NCBI GenBank assembly: GCA_902795045.1
Contig: CADBJU010000033.1
Location: 1 to 40,296, forward strand
DNA: 40,296 bases
Reading direction: 5' to 3'
Source: Oscillospiraceae bacterium
Lineage (GTDB): Bacteria; Bacillota; Clostridia; Oscillospirales; Oscillospiraceae
The notes beneath the pieces are model-generated. The model saw only the letters and a program-made list of their open reading frames with translations. It had not been told where the DNA came from and made no database searches. The position numbers and the translations under genes were made by a program. Each line of letters begins with the position of its first letter. Positions within the stretch are counted from its first letter, which is position 1. This document shows, one piece after another, positions 7,142-15,589 of this stretch.

Positions 7142-8461
7142 ATGCTCGACATCAAGTTTGTCAGGGAGAACCCCGACATCGTCAAGGAGAACATCAAAAA
7201 GAAATTTCAGGACCAGAAGCTGCCCATGGTGGACGAGGTTATCGAGCTTGACCGCCTCAAGCGCGCGGCGATCACCGAGGCCAGCGACCTGCGCGCCCAG
7301 CGCAACAAGCTGTCCAAGGCAAACGGCCCCCTGTTCGGCAAGCTCAAGAAGGCGGCCGAGGCGGACAAGGCCGCCATCCAGGCCGAGATCGACGCGAATA
7401 TCGCCGCCGTCAAGGCCGACGACGAGCGTCTCGCGGAGCTGGAGAAGCTCGAGGGCGAGTACACCGAGCGGGTCCATCACCTCATGATGAACATTCCGAA
7501 CATCATCGACCCCTCCGTGCCCATCGGGCCGGACGACTCTGCCAACGTCGAGGTCGAGCGCTTCGGCGAGCCTGTGGTCCCCGACTTTGAGATCCCCTAC
7601 CACACCGACATCATGGAACGCTTTAACGGCGTGGACATGGACGCGGCGGGCCGCGTGGCCGGCAACGGCTTTTATTATCTCATGGGCGACATCGCGCGCC
7701 TGCACTCCGCGGTCCTGGCCTATGCCCGCGACTTCATGATCGGCAAGGGCTTCATCTACTGCATCCCGCCCTTCATGATCCACGGCAACGTGGTCGAGGG
7801 CGTCATGAGCCAGACCGACATGGACGCCATGATGTACAAGATCGAGGGCGAGGACCTCTATCTGATCGGCACCAGCGAGCACTCCATGATCGGCAAGTTC
7901 ATCGACCAGCTTATCCCCGAGGCGAGCCTGCCCCAGACGCTCACCAGCTACAGCCCCTGCTTCCGCAAGGAGAAGGGCGCCCACGGCATCGAGGAGCGCG
8001 GCGTCTACCGCATCCACCAGTTTGAAAAGCAGGAGATGATCGTGGTCTGCAGGCCCGAGGACTCCATGGCCTGGTACGAGAAGATGTGGCGCTACTCGGT
8101 CGAGCTCTTCCGCAGCATGGAGATCCCGGTGCGTCAGCTTGAGTGCTGCTCCGGCGACCTGGCCGACCTCAAGGTCAAGTCCTGCGACATCGAGGCCTGG
8201 AGCCCCCGCCAGCAGAAATACTTCGAGGTCTGCTCCTGCTCCAACCTGGGCGACGCCCAGGCGCGCAGACTCAACATGCGCGTCAAGAGCGAGGACGGCA
8301 GGACCTATCTGCCCCACACCCTCAACAACACGGTCGTCGCGCCCCCGCGCATGCTGATCGCCTTTTTGGAGAACCACCTGCAGGCCGACGGCAGCGTCAC
8401 CATCCCCGAGGTGCTCTGGCCCTACATGGGCGGCACGAAGGTCCTCACGCCGAAGAAGTAA
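7142..8461 (+). CDS. serS: Serine--tRNA ligase
   Basis: Class II synthetase that charges tRNA-Ser and tRNA-Sec. The 439 residues comprise an N-terminal coiled-coil tRNA-binding arm (about 1-110, rich in Lys/Glu/Ala) and the catalytic core. Motif 2 reads CFRKEKGAHGIEERGVYRIH in place of the commoner FRxEAGSAGRDTRG, so this is a divergent SerRS subtype. Motif 3 is PPRMLIAFLENHLQ. GGAAAGGG lies upstream of the ATG. It follows parB closely with no terminator or T-box leader between them, so the two are probably cotranscribed. The parB-serS order is frequent in Clostridia near the origin. Confidence 0.94.
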   Translation: MLDIKFVRENPDIVKENIKKKFQDQKLPMVDEVIELDRLKRAAITEASDLRAQRNKLSKANGPLFGKLKKAAEADKAAIQAEIDANIAAVKADDERLAELEKLEGEYTERVHHLMMNIPNIIDPSVPIGPDDSANVEVERFGEPVVPDFEIPYHTDIMERFNGVDMDAAGRVAGNGFYYLMGDIARLHSAVLAYARDFMIGKGFIYCIPPFMIHGNVVEGVMSQTDMDAMMYKIEGEDLYLIGTSEHSMIGKFIDQLIPEASLPQTLTSYSPCFRKEKGAHGIEERGVYRIHQFEKQEMIVVCRPEDSMAWYEKMWRYSVELFRSMEIPVRQLECCSGDLADLKVKSCDIEAWSPRQQKYFEVCSCSNLGDAQARRLNMRVKSEDGRTYLPHTLNNTVVAPPRMLIAFLENHLQADGSVTIPEVLWPYMGGTKVLTPKK

Positions 8462-8465
8462 GCCC

Positions 8466-8593
8466 TTGCCTCCCTCTCTGAGGGAGGGGGACCGCGAAGC
8501 GGTGGAAGGAGTCAGTACATCGACGTACAACTCCCTCAGTCACAGCGCTTGCGTGAGACGCGCTGTGCCAGCTCCCTCAGGGAGGGAGCCAAA
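8466..8593. repeat. Family D inverted-repeat element
   Basis: Bounded by CCTCCCTCTCTGAGGGAGG at the left and by a CTCCCTCAGGGAGGGAG inversion at the right, with ACCGCGAAGCGGTGGAAGGAG inside. It fills the gap between serS and mscL. Part of it is present three times at 9132-9257. Confidence 0.75.
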
Positions 8594-8633
8594 TCTGTAA
8601 CCCCATAATTTATATAAGAAAGGAAGTATCCCC

Positions 8634-9074
8634 ATGAAGAAGTTCTTTGAAGAATTCAAGACCTTCATCTCCCGCGGCAACGTCATGGACATGGCCATCG
8701 GCGTTATCATCGGCGGCGCATTCGGCGCCATCACCAGCTCTCTCGTGGCTGACGTCGTCACGCCTCTGCTGGCAGCCCTGTTCCAGTCCCCGAACACCGA
8801 CGCGCTGAACATCACCCTGCGCGCCGCCTCCGAAGGCCAGGAGCCCATCGTCCTCGGCCTCGGCACCTTTATCGGTGCGATCATCAACTTCCTGGTCATT
8901 GCCCTGGTGCTGTTCTCTGTCATCAAGGCCATGAACAAGGCCAAGGAGCTTGCTGAAAAGGCGCTGAACAAGAAGAAGGAAGAGGAAGCCGCCGCCGCAG
9001 CCGAGGAGCCGAAGGGCCCCACCACCGAGGAGCTGCTGACCGAGATCCTGGCCGAGCTCAAGAAGAAAGCCTGA
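8634..9074 (+). CDS. mscL: Large-conductance mechanosensitive channel MscL
   Basis: Pentameric inner-membrane channel that opens under membrane tension and releases solutes on hypo-osmotic shock. The 146 residues begin with the amphipathic helix MKKFFEEFKTFISRGNVMDM. TM1 follows (about 17-45, AIGVIIGGAFGAITSSLVAD), then an extracellular loop. TM2 (about 80-102, IGAIINFLVIALVLFSVIKA) is followed by a Lys/Glu/Ala-rich cytoplasmic helical bundle. A GAAAGGAAG lies upstream of the start. A terminator follows at 9096-9123. Confidence 0.96.
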   Translation: MKKFFEEFKTFISRGNVMDMAIGVIIGGAFGAITSSLVADVVTPLLAALFQSPNTDALNITLRAASEGQEPIVLGLGTFIGAIINFLVIALVLFSVIKAMNKAKELAEKALNKKKEEEAAAAAEEPKGPTTEELLTEILAELKKKA

Positions 9075-9095
9075 CGAATTTCTACATAAGCGCAC

Positions 9096-9123
9096 ACGGG
9101 AGGGGAAAACCCCTCCCGTTTTT
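9096..9123 (+). terminator. Terminator of mscL
   Basis: Perfect 10-bp stem (ACGGGAGGGG and its complement) with an AAAA loop, followed by five T. Confidence 0.9.
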
Positions 9124-9131
9124 AATAGCCT

Positions 9132-9257
9132 CCCTCTCTGAGGGAGGGGGACCGCGGAGCGGTGGAAGGAGTACCCTCTCTGCGGGAGGGGGACCGCGAA
9201 GCGGTGGAAGGAGTACCCTCTCTGCGGGAGGGGGAGCGCGGAGCGGTGGAAGGAGTC
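9132..9257. repeat. Three tandem 42-bp units of family D
   Basis: Units start at 9132, 9174 and 9216. Each contains CCCTCTCTG, GGGAGGGGG, an ACCGCG-AGCGGT hairpin and GGAAGGAGT. They match the left part of the element at 8466-8593. Confidence 0.85.
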
Positions 9258-9292
9258 CTATGGACGCCGGGCGAGTGGGAGAGCAAAAGAGA

Positions 9293-9321
9293 GTTGACAT
9301 AAAAAATAAATTATTGTCAAC
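9293..9321. promoter_or_regulatory. Inverted repeat upstream of the surface-protein promoter
   Basis: GTTGACA and TGTCAAC arms separated by an AT-rich 15-base centre end nine bases before the -35 box. This is a possible operator; the binding protein is unknown. Confidence 0.4.
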
Positions 9322-9329
9322 AAAAAGCC

Positions 9330-9358
9330 TTGCGTGTTGCGTTTTGCTATGATATAAT
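9330..9358 (+). promoter_or_regulatory. Promoter of the large surface protein
   Basis: TTGCGT (9330-9335), 17-bp spacer, TATAAT (9353-9358). The predicted leader is about 60 bases long. The same two boxes occur at the pncB promoter. Confidence 0.75.
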
Positions 9359-9427
9359 AGACGTTGCTAAAGAGTCAAAAAAGTTACGAAAGATAACAAT
9401 TTTCTCAAGATTGAGAGGTTTCGCACC

Positions 9428-12400
9428 ATGAAGAAGAGCACAGTAAGAATCTTCGCCATCGTGTTGGTCGTGCTGATGTGCCTGTCGCTGCTGCCGCTGG
9501 CGGCCGCGCACGCGATGGAGTATCCCGCGGAGATGCCGGAGATCCCCGGCTTCACCTGGATGGGTGACCACTACGTGGAGACGGAGCATATCTACGGGGA
9601 GGTTGCGAATAAGGATTTCCTTGTAGATGAGAGCGAACCGGGCGACTGTGAGACGCCGGCTCTCTATTGGAGATCCTGCATCAATCGCAATCCGTATACA
9701 GAGGAGCTATGCGGTACGACGGCTGAGTCTGCCTATCAGGAAGCGATGCAGCGTGCGGCGAACGATCTGAACACGCAGAGGAACAGCGGCGTCCAGCATA
9801 CCGATTCCGAGTGGCAGGATATCTGGAACCGCACCGCCGAGGAGATCCTGAACCAATATACCTTTGAGTACGGCGGCAAGGGCCATCAGTGGGTCGAGGT
9901 CGAGTATCAGCCTGCCACCTGTGAGCAGGACGGCTGGGAGACCTACCATTACTGCTCGGCCTGCGGCGAAGGGCTGGACTATATCCCGCTGATCCCGGCC
10001 ACGGGCCACCGCTACGAGGACGGCATCTGCGCCGTCTGCGGCAAAGCCGACCCGGACTATGCCCCTGTGGCTTTGAGCGACAACTCGGCGTTTGCTCTGA
10101 GCGACAATGCCACGTTTAACAGCGATGAGTCGGGCGAGGAGCAGGACATCGACGAAGCTGTCAATAACAACGATAATGATTTAGACTCTTCAAATAATGA
10201 CAATGTCCAGAACACTGGCGATGTCCAGAAAGCGGACGATGCCCAGAAAACGGACGATGCCCAGAAAGCGGACGATGTCCAGAAAACGGACGATGCCCAG
10301 AAAACGGACGATGTCCAGAAAACGGACGATGTCCAGAAAACTGATGATGAGATTATTATTGAGCAGGTAGAAGAGAAAATCATTGAAGAAAATGAAGAAG
10401 AAGCTAACGAGGAATCCATAGAGCTTCTCCTTGAGGACAGCGAAAGCTACGCTGCGGACCCGAGCGACGGAACCAAGGGGATTCCCGGTTTGCGCGTAAC
10501 ACTGAACGGCGCTGAGCGTCCAAATGTCAGGACTGCATTTGTGGGCAATAATCTCTCTGTTGCCTTATCAAAGAGAGAGGGCACTACAGAAAACCCGAGT
10601 CTTGATCTTGGCAGCTACACTTACCAGTGGTACAAGAAAAATAAAGCTGGCAGCGAAACAAAAATTGCTGCATCTCAGGGAGGAAAAAACCCGGAATATA
10701 CAGTAAAATCAGACGATCTTGGCTATTATATTTTCTGCGCAGTTATGCGTGATGAAGCTTCCGGTGACCCGCACAGCGAGTCCAGCGATTCCTATGCGGT
10801 GAGAAGACCGGTCACGATCAATATTGATGTACAGGGTTTAGGCACAGTTTCATTTACCGACAAGGATGAAATCGTGGAAGAAGAAGTAAATGAAGACGAT
10901 GTTACTCCAATCCCCACGGCTCCTGACCCCTATGAGCTTAATACTATCTCTGGCAACGAAATCTCAGTCACCTTTAAGCCCGACAACGAGGACGAAAAGG
11001 AATACTGGTTGAAATCCTACAGTGGCATTGGATCTGACGAAAACGATATAGAAGTAATAACGCAGGAAGAACAGACAGTAACGTTTACCGTTCCAGGCAC
11101 GAATGCAACCGAAGAAATAGATATTGTTTTTGCCATGGTCTACGCCTCTAACGAAATCAGAGATTCGAAAGACACCACGGACAAACAAAATCGGGAAGAC
11201 CCGAAAAAGCAATCTTCCGAGACAGAATTGAATAGTCTTGTCGAAAGCATGGGTGAAGGCGTTGTTACGGGTGAAATCGTGTATGTCACGCCTATGTGGG
11301 ATGACAATGGAACAGAGGTTTCAAAGGCGCAGTTAGCTAAAACCAATGGTGTTGATTTTACGCTGGATTATCCGAGCGCCGATGTAAAGGCAAACAAAGA
11401 TAACTATTCGATTCGTGTCTACCACTACAGCTACACGGACACCGCGTGGAGCAGAGTTCCCGATGCACAGGTTGAGCTTGGCAACGATAATATCACAGTA
11501 AAGAATTATAAGGATTTTTCACCGTTTGTTTCACTGGCAATACCGGCGACTTTGACGCTTACGTATAAGCCCGGCGCTGGCACTGGTTCTGAGGTAGTCC
11601 GCAATTATGTTGAGGGCGATATTGTCACGGTTCTCAACCCGCAAACTGATACCGCTTTCTCTTATCAGGGCCCAGAAGACAAGCCAAACTTCAAATGTTG
11701 GATCGACACCGCCAATAAGGCCTATTATCCGGGCGATACTATAACCATGTCCGGCAATCTGACACTGACCGCCGAGTGGACTACAGAGGTTACGATTACT
11801 TATCTTCCCGGCAAAACAGACGGCAGCGGCACGATAGAAGGCTCAATGAAGCCAAAGACTGCGGCGGTTGGTACGAATGTAACGCTGGATGATAACAACT
11901 TTGAAGAAGGAAATGGTTTTAATTATGATAACCACGACTTCTTAGGTTGGAAAGACCAGAAAGGAAATGGGTATGCAAACAGGGGTACCATAGAGAACAT
12001 CCAAGAAAACCTTGAACTTACCGCACAGTGGAAGCGTTCCAAGTATACTGTGACCTACAACGGCAACGGCGGCGGCGACCCCACCGACCCCAAAAAAAAG
12101 GTACAGACAGTTGATGTCGACAAACCTGTCACCTTCAAGGAAAACATGTTCACCGTGCCCTATGGGAAAGTATTTATCGGCTGGAATGAGAAAAAGGACG
12201 GCTCTGGTGAAAAAACATATCAGCCCGGTGATTCTGAAACACTGAATAAGGATATTACCCTTTACGCGATCTGGAAAGATCAGATAGAAATTTGGTATTA
12301 TCCCGGTGATGGACAAGGAACAACACAAAAAGAAACGGTCACTGTTGATGTTCCTACCACGTTGAAAACGATAGAGGAACTTGAATTTATAGCGCCGTCG

Positions 12401-13918
12401 GAGAATCAGGCATTTGCCGGGTGGACTCATAAGTATGCGGAAGATCCCTCGGATACCAGATATCAGGATGGAGCAGAAGTGACTATCCCCACTGGTGCGA
12501 CAGACGAAGAGAAAAAATTCTATGCGCACTGGGCTGATAAAGTTATTATCACCTTCAATCCCAATTATGAAACTGCGGTTTCTCCCTATACCCAGCCAGT
12601 TCCCAAAGGACAGAAGACATCATTGACCGAAAATAGATTCAGGCGTAGCGGTTATTTGTTCGATGGATGGTATAAGAACAAGGAATGCACTGGTACTGGC
12701 ATTGAAGATGGCGGCAGTATCAAGACAGAAGAAAATATCACCCTCTATGCAAAATGGAATGGGCCCCTGCATATTTCTGATATAACTAATGTCAGTGATA
12801 CGACAGCCTATATAAATGACAAAATTGAAATCGCAGGCTTGGAGGGTGAAGGTATCACTTATCAGTGGTATGCAAAACAAACACCTACTGCAACTTCCCG
12901 TCTGAAAATTGGCACTGAGACAAGCTCCAAATCGTATTCCCGCGCGACTATCCCCACATATGAAAGTGCTGAATATCCATATATTTTCTGCGTGGCCAAA
13001 AAGGGTGATCAGGAAATTGAAAGTAACTATCTTGAGCTTTTAGACAGCCTTGATAGTGTGACGTGGATTCAGGATGTCATCAATGACGGCGACTTTGCTA
13101 CTTGGCCATCAAGCAGCAGCAACAACTATGCGTATCATACACAGGACGGTGCAATTGGCGGTCTGAAAGCCGGTATGACGATGTCCTACAACGACGGAAC
13201 CACCACAAAGACAAAAAAACTCACCTCTGAAGATGTTGATGAATCTGGTGTCATGCGTGTAAAGGACGCTGGCAGCTATGTTTTCAGTATTGGCAGTGTT
13301 GTGTCTGAGCCGGTAACAATCTACCGCTGGTACACTGTCGGATTCCAATATTCCAACGGTACCAGCACCACTTCCAGCGGCACTACCACCAGCGGCAGCG
13401 GTCGAGCCACAATGACGTGTGTCACGAGCACCAGTTCCACCGGCACTATGCCATCTAAACCTGTTCTAATGAACCTGACAGATACTGATGCTAACAACAA
13501 GTTGCGTGATGACTATTCTGTCATGAAGTACTCTTCTGGCGTGGATAATGTCTGGGTGGTCAAACGAAACGATACCACAAGCATCAAACTGACAGTATCG
13601 CCTTCCGCCAGCTCCTATGCACATGTCAGCCTCAATGGCGGAAGTTGGACATCATTTGGCAACGCCAGGACTTCGAGTAGTTCTAGCGCAAGTTCCGGTA
13701 GCTCGACCATCAGCAGAGACTTCCCGGTTAACCCGAATGATAATAATTACTATGCTAATAAGCCAATGATGTACAGAATCGTCTTCAACAACTCTGCCAC
13801 CTCCCCGCGGACGGCGGACGAATCCCATCTCGGTCTGTGGTCTGCCCTGTGCCTGATCTCCCTGACCGGCGCGGCGACCATCCTCGGCAAAACCTTCAAG
13901 CGCAAAAAGACCAGATAA
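9428..13918 (+). CDS. Large surface protein with InlB-B repeats
   Basis: A predicted secreted, wall-anchored protein of 1496 residues whose ligand is unknown. A signal peptide (1-34) is followed by a Cys-bearing segment with GHQWVEVEYQPATCEQDGW and CSACGEG/CAVCGKA pairs (about 155-210). An acidic tract holds seven DVQKTD-like hexapeptides (about 265-306). An Ig-like segment containing TYQWYKKN follows. Five InlB-B (Listeria-Bacteroides) repeats span about 705-1112, each ending in a pattern such as LTAEW or LYAKW. A second YQWY segment (about 1114-1205) and a Ser/Gly/Thr-rich region come next. The C-terminus has SPRTADES, a hydrophobic helix and KRKKTR, which resembles a sortase signal of the SPKTGD type with Gly replaced by Ala. 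It has its own promoter; its codon use is more AT-rich than its neighbours. Confidence 0.85.
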   Translation: MKKSTVRIFAIVLVVLMCLSLLPLAAAHAMEYPAEMPEIPGFTWMGDHYVETEHIYGEVANKDFLVDESEPGDCETPALYWRSCINRNPYTEELCGTTAESAYQEAMQRAANDLNTQRNSGVQHTDSEWQDIWNRTAEEILNQYTFEYGGKGHQWVEVEYQPATCEQDGWETYHYCSACGEGLDYIPLIPATGHRYEDGICAVCGKADPDYAPVALSDNSAFALSDNATFNSDESGEEQDIDEAVNNNDNDLDSSNNDNVQNTGDVQKADDAQKTDDAQKADDVQKTDDAQKTDDVQKTDDVQKTDDEIIIEQVEEKIIEENEEEANEESIELLLEDSESYAADPSDGTKGIPGLRVTLNGAERPNVRTAFVGNNLSVALSKREGTTENPSLDLGSYTYQWYKKNKAGSETKIAASQGGKNPEYTVKSDDLGYYIFCAVMRDEASGDPHSESSDSYAVRRPVTINIDVQGLGTVSFTDKDEIVEEEVNEDDVTPIPTAPDPYELNTISGNEISVTFKPDNEDEKEYWLKSYSGIGSDENDIEVITQEEQTVTFTVPGTNATEEIDIVFAMVYASNEIRDSKDTTDKQNREDPKKQSSETELNSLVESMGEGVVTGEIVYVTPMWDDNGTEVSKAQLAKTNGVDFTLDYPSADVKANKDNYSIRVYHYSYTDTAWSRVPDAQVELGNDNITVKNYKDFSPFVSLAIPATLTLTYKPGAGTGSEVVRNYVEGDIVTVLNPQTDTAFSYQGPEDKPNFKCWIDTANKAYYPGDTITMSGNLTLTAEWTTEVTITYLPGKTDGSGTIEGSMKPKTAAVGTNVTLDDNNFEEGNGFNYDNHDFLGWKDQKGNGYANRGTIENIQENLELTAQWKRSKYTVTYNGNGGGDPTDPKKKVQTVDVDKPVTFKENMFTVPYGKVFIGWNEKKDGSGEKTYQPGDSETLNKDITLYAIWKDQIEIWYYPGDGQGTTQKETVTVDVPTTLKTIEELEFIAPSENQAFAGWTHKYAEDPSDTRYQDGAEVTIPTGATDEEKKFYAHWADKVIITFNPNYETAVSPYTQPVPKGQKTSLTENRFRRSGYLFDGWYKNKECTGTGIEDGGSIKTEENITLYAKWNGPLHISDITNVSDTTAYINDKIEIAGLEGEGITYQWYAKQTPTATSRLKIGTETSSKSYSRATIPTYESAEYPYIFCVAKKGDQEIESNYLELLDSLDSVTWIQDVINDGDFATWPSSSSNNYAYHTQDGAIGGLKAGMTMSYNDGTTTKTKKLTSEDVDESGVMRVKDAGSYVFSIGSVVSEPVTIYRWYTVGFQYSNGTSTTSSGTTTSGSGRATMTCVTSTSSTGTMPSKPVLMNLTDTDANNKLRDDYSVMKYSSGVDNVWVVKRNDTTSIKLTVSPSASSYAHVSLNGGSWTSFGNARTSSSSSASSGSSTISRDFPVNPNDNNYYANKPMMYRIVFNNSATSPRTADESHLGLWSALCLISLTGAATILGKTFKRKKTR
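10220..10345 (+). repeat. Seven 18-bp coding repeats
   Basis: GATGTCCAGAAAACGGAC-like units in frame inside the surface protein, giving DVQKTD or DAQKAD hexapeptides. Units are nearly identical at DNA level, so the number of copies is likely to vary between strains. Confidence 0.9.
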
Positions 13919-13954
13919 GCCCCAAACAACACAAGGGCGCGCTGCAAAACGCGT

Positions 13955-14032
13955 GTCATTCTGAGCGAAGCGAAGAATCTTTTCTTCCCTTATCAACCAA
14001 GGGATGGTTCCTTTGCTTACGCTCAGGATGAC
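13955..14032. repeat. Family E inverted-repeat element
   Basis: Ends GTCATTCTGAGCG and CGCTCAGGATGAC enclose GAAGCGAAGAATCTTTTC. GCGT stands on both outer sides, possibly a target duplication. A second copy lies at 20518-20594. It may act as the terminator region of the surface protein gene. Confidence 0.75.
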
Positions 14033-14067
14033 GCGTAAAATGGAAGGCGGTACAGCACCGTAGGGGC

Positions 14068-14258
14068 CGACGCCTACCCAAAGGGCACCAGGCCCGGCGG
14101 CCCGGCAATAAAGCTCAATAAATGTACCTATCCCCGGCGACTTCGTATTATACATACGTTTTCGCCGGGGATTTCTGCGTGTTTTTGAGTTGTTCCGCAC
14201 GGGCCGCCGGGGGCGTCGGCCCCTACAATGTCAATTGAATTTTTTCGCAGCCCTTGTT
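14068..14258. repeat. Family C element, second copy
   Basis: TAGGGGCCGACGC and its complement GCGTCGGCCCCTA flank a CCCCGGCGA...TCGCCGGGG hairpin (about 14132-14172). The right end, TGTCAATTGAATTTTTTCGC and following bases, matches in inverted form the left end of the copy at 4768. No gene is seen between 13919 and 14274. Confidence 0.75.
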
Positions 14259-14274
14259 TTCCCGCCGCGCCGCC

Positions 14275-15354
14275 TTACAGCAGCCGGAGCTTCATGCACT
14301 TGTCCTTGCCGAAGGTCTTCTCCATCTCGGCCTTGTAGTCGTCAAAGATCGCCGTCGGCATCAGCGCCTGCACGCACCCGGCAAAGCCGCCGCCGTGCAC
14401 GCGCCACGCGCCCTTGCCCTCGAGCAGCTTCCGGCTCAGCTCCAGACCCTGCTGGAGCTTCGTGTCGCCCGTGGCGCTCGTGACAATGTTGTTCAGCAGC
14501 GTCTCGGACGAGCGGCCCGACTCGTTCATCAGGCGCATGTATTCCTCGCCGTCGCGCGCTTTCAGCGCGTCGCGCATCTGCGGCACGCGCTCGTTCTCGT
14601 CAAAAAAGTGCATCGCCCGCCGCACGGGACGGTTCGACGCGTCCCAGCCTCTGGCCCGGAACTCCTTCGGGTCCACGTCCGCCAGCACGCCCTTGTCAAA
14701 GAGGTTGGCAATATACACCATGTCCGCCGGGATGCGCGCATAGGACGTGGCAAGGCCCGCATGGCTGCCGCCCGTGTCCGTCAGGCACAGCGTCAGGCCC
14801 ATGCCCTCAAAGTCCGCCGTCACCTGCTCCACCTCGCCGGTGGCGAGATCCGCGTACAGCGTCTGCCCCATCGCGCAGGTGAGCTGGCTCATCAGACCGC
14901 AGGGCTTGCCAAAGAAGCGGTTCTCTCCCTCCTGGGCCGCGCGCGCAATGACGATCGGCTCCACATTGCCGCCGTTGAAAAGCTCCGCCAGGATCTTGCC
15001 CATCAGCACCGAGAAGGCCGCCGACGAGCTCAGCCCCGCGCCGGAGGGCAGGGTGCTCTTGATGGTCGCGTCAAAGCCGCCGATGTTCAGGCCCAGAAAA
15101 TCAAAGGACGCCAGCACCCCGCGCACCAGCGCCTTGGAGCTGCCGAACTCCGCCGTGCGCGGCTGCAGGTGGTCGATGCGCACCTCAAAGCTCTCGAGCC
15201 CCGGCCCGCCGATGCGCACGAGCTTCTCGCCGTTGGCCTCGTATTCCGCGGTGATGCCCCGGTCAATGGCCGCGGCGAGGACGCGCCCGTTCTGGTGATC
15301 CGTATGGTTGCCGGCAAGCTCGGTCCTGCCGGGCGTAAAAAGCGTCTTTTTCAT
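14275..15354 (-). CDS. galK: Galactokinase
   Basis: Cytoplasmic GHMP-family kinase that phosphorylates galactose at C1, the first committed step of the Leloir pathway. The 359 residues show the N-terminal signature PGRTELAGNHTDHQNG (usual form PGRVNLIGEHTDYNGG), the ATP-binding LPSGAGLSSSAAFSVL (about 120-135) and the C-terminal HGGGFAGCVQAL motif. The start at 15354 is chosen because AGGAG lies eight bases upstream; an in-frame extension to 15420 has no ribosome binding site. It stands alone, with no galT, galE or galM beside it. It is divergent from pncB. The deviating signature could point to another GHMP sugar kinase, but the motif set fits galactokinase. Confidence 0.9.
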   Translation of the reverse strand: MKKTLFTPGRTELAGNHTDHQNGRVLAAAIDRGITAEYEANGEKLVRIGGPGLESFEVRIDHLQPRTAEFGSSKALVRGVLASFDFLGLNIGGFDATIKSTLPSGAGLSSSAAFSVLMGKILAELFNGGNVEPIVIARAAQEGENRFFGKPCGLMSQLTCAMGQTLYADLATGEVEQVTADFEGMGLTLCLTDTGGSHAGLATSYARIPADMVYIANLFDKGVLADVDPKEFRARGWDASNRPVRRAMHFFDENERVPQMRDALKARDGEEYMRLMNESGRSSETLLNNIVTSATGDTKLQQGLELSRKLLEGKGAWRVHGGGFAGCVQALMPTAIFDDYKAEMEKTFGKDKCMKLRLL

Positions 15355-15481
15355 GGCGCCGTCTCCTTTTTCGACACTTACAATTATACAAAGCATAACC
15401 CACAAAGCCTTGAAAGTCAATGGGGTTCCGAAAAATTACCAATTAATGGAACGCAAAATTTAAAGAACGTACATATTTGGC

Positions 15482-15510
15482 TTGCGTCGGACTGAAAGGC
15501 GGGATATAAT
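15482..15510 (+). promoter_or_regulatory. Promoter of pncB
   Basis: TTGCGT (15482-15487), 17-bp spacer, TATAAT (15505-15510). Confidence 0.75.
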
Positions 15511-15589
15511 AGAAACGATAAACCCGCACAAAAAGATAGGCGGCGCTTGTTTCGCGCGTTCCATGAAAATAAGGAAACAGGAGAATGCT

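Noticed and set aside
7013-8530. Long minus-strand open frame opposite serS and similar long frames opposite pncB, pgi and the CobW gene
   Set aside because: Caused by high GC content and codon bias of the real gene on the other strand; no ribosome binding site and low-complexity products.
9132-9257. Tandem 42-bp units as a CRISPR array or phage attachment site
   Set aside because: Units are continuous with no spacers and match part of a nearby hairpin element.
10220-10345. Regular 18-bp repeats as a CRISPR array
   Set aside because: No spacers; units run in frame inside a surface-protein gene.
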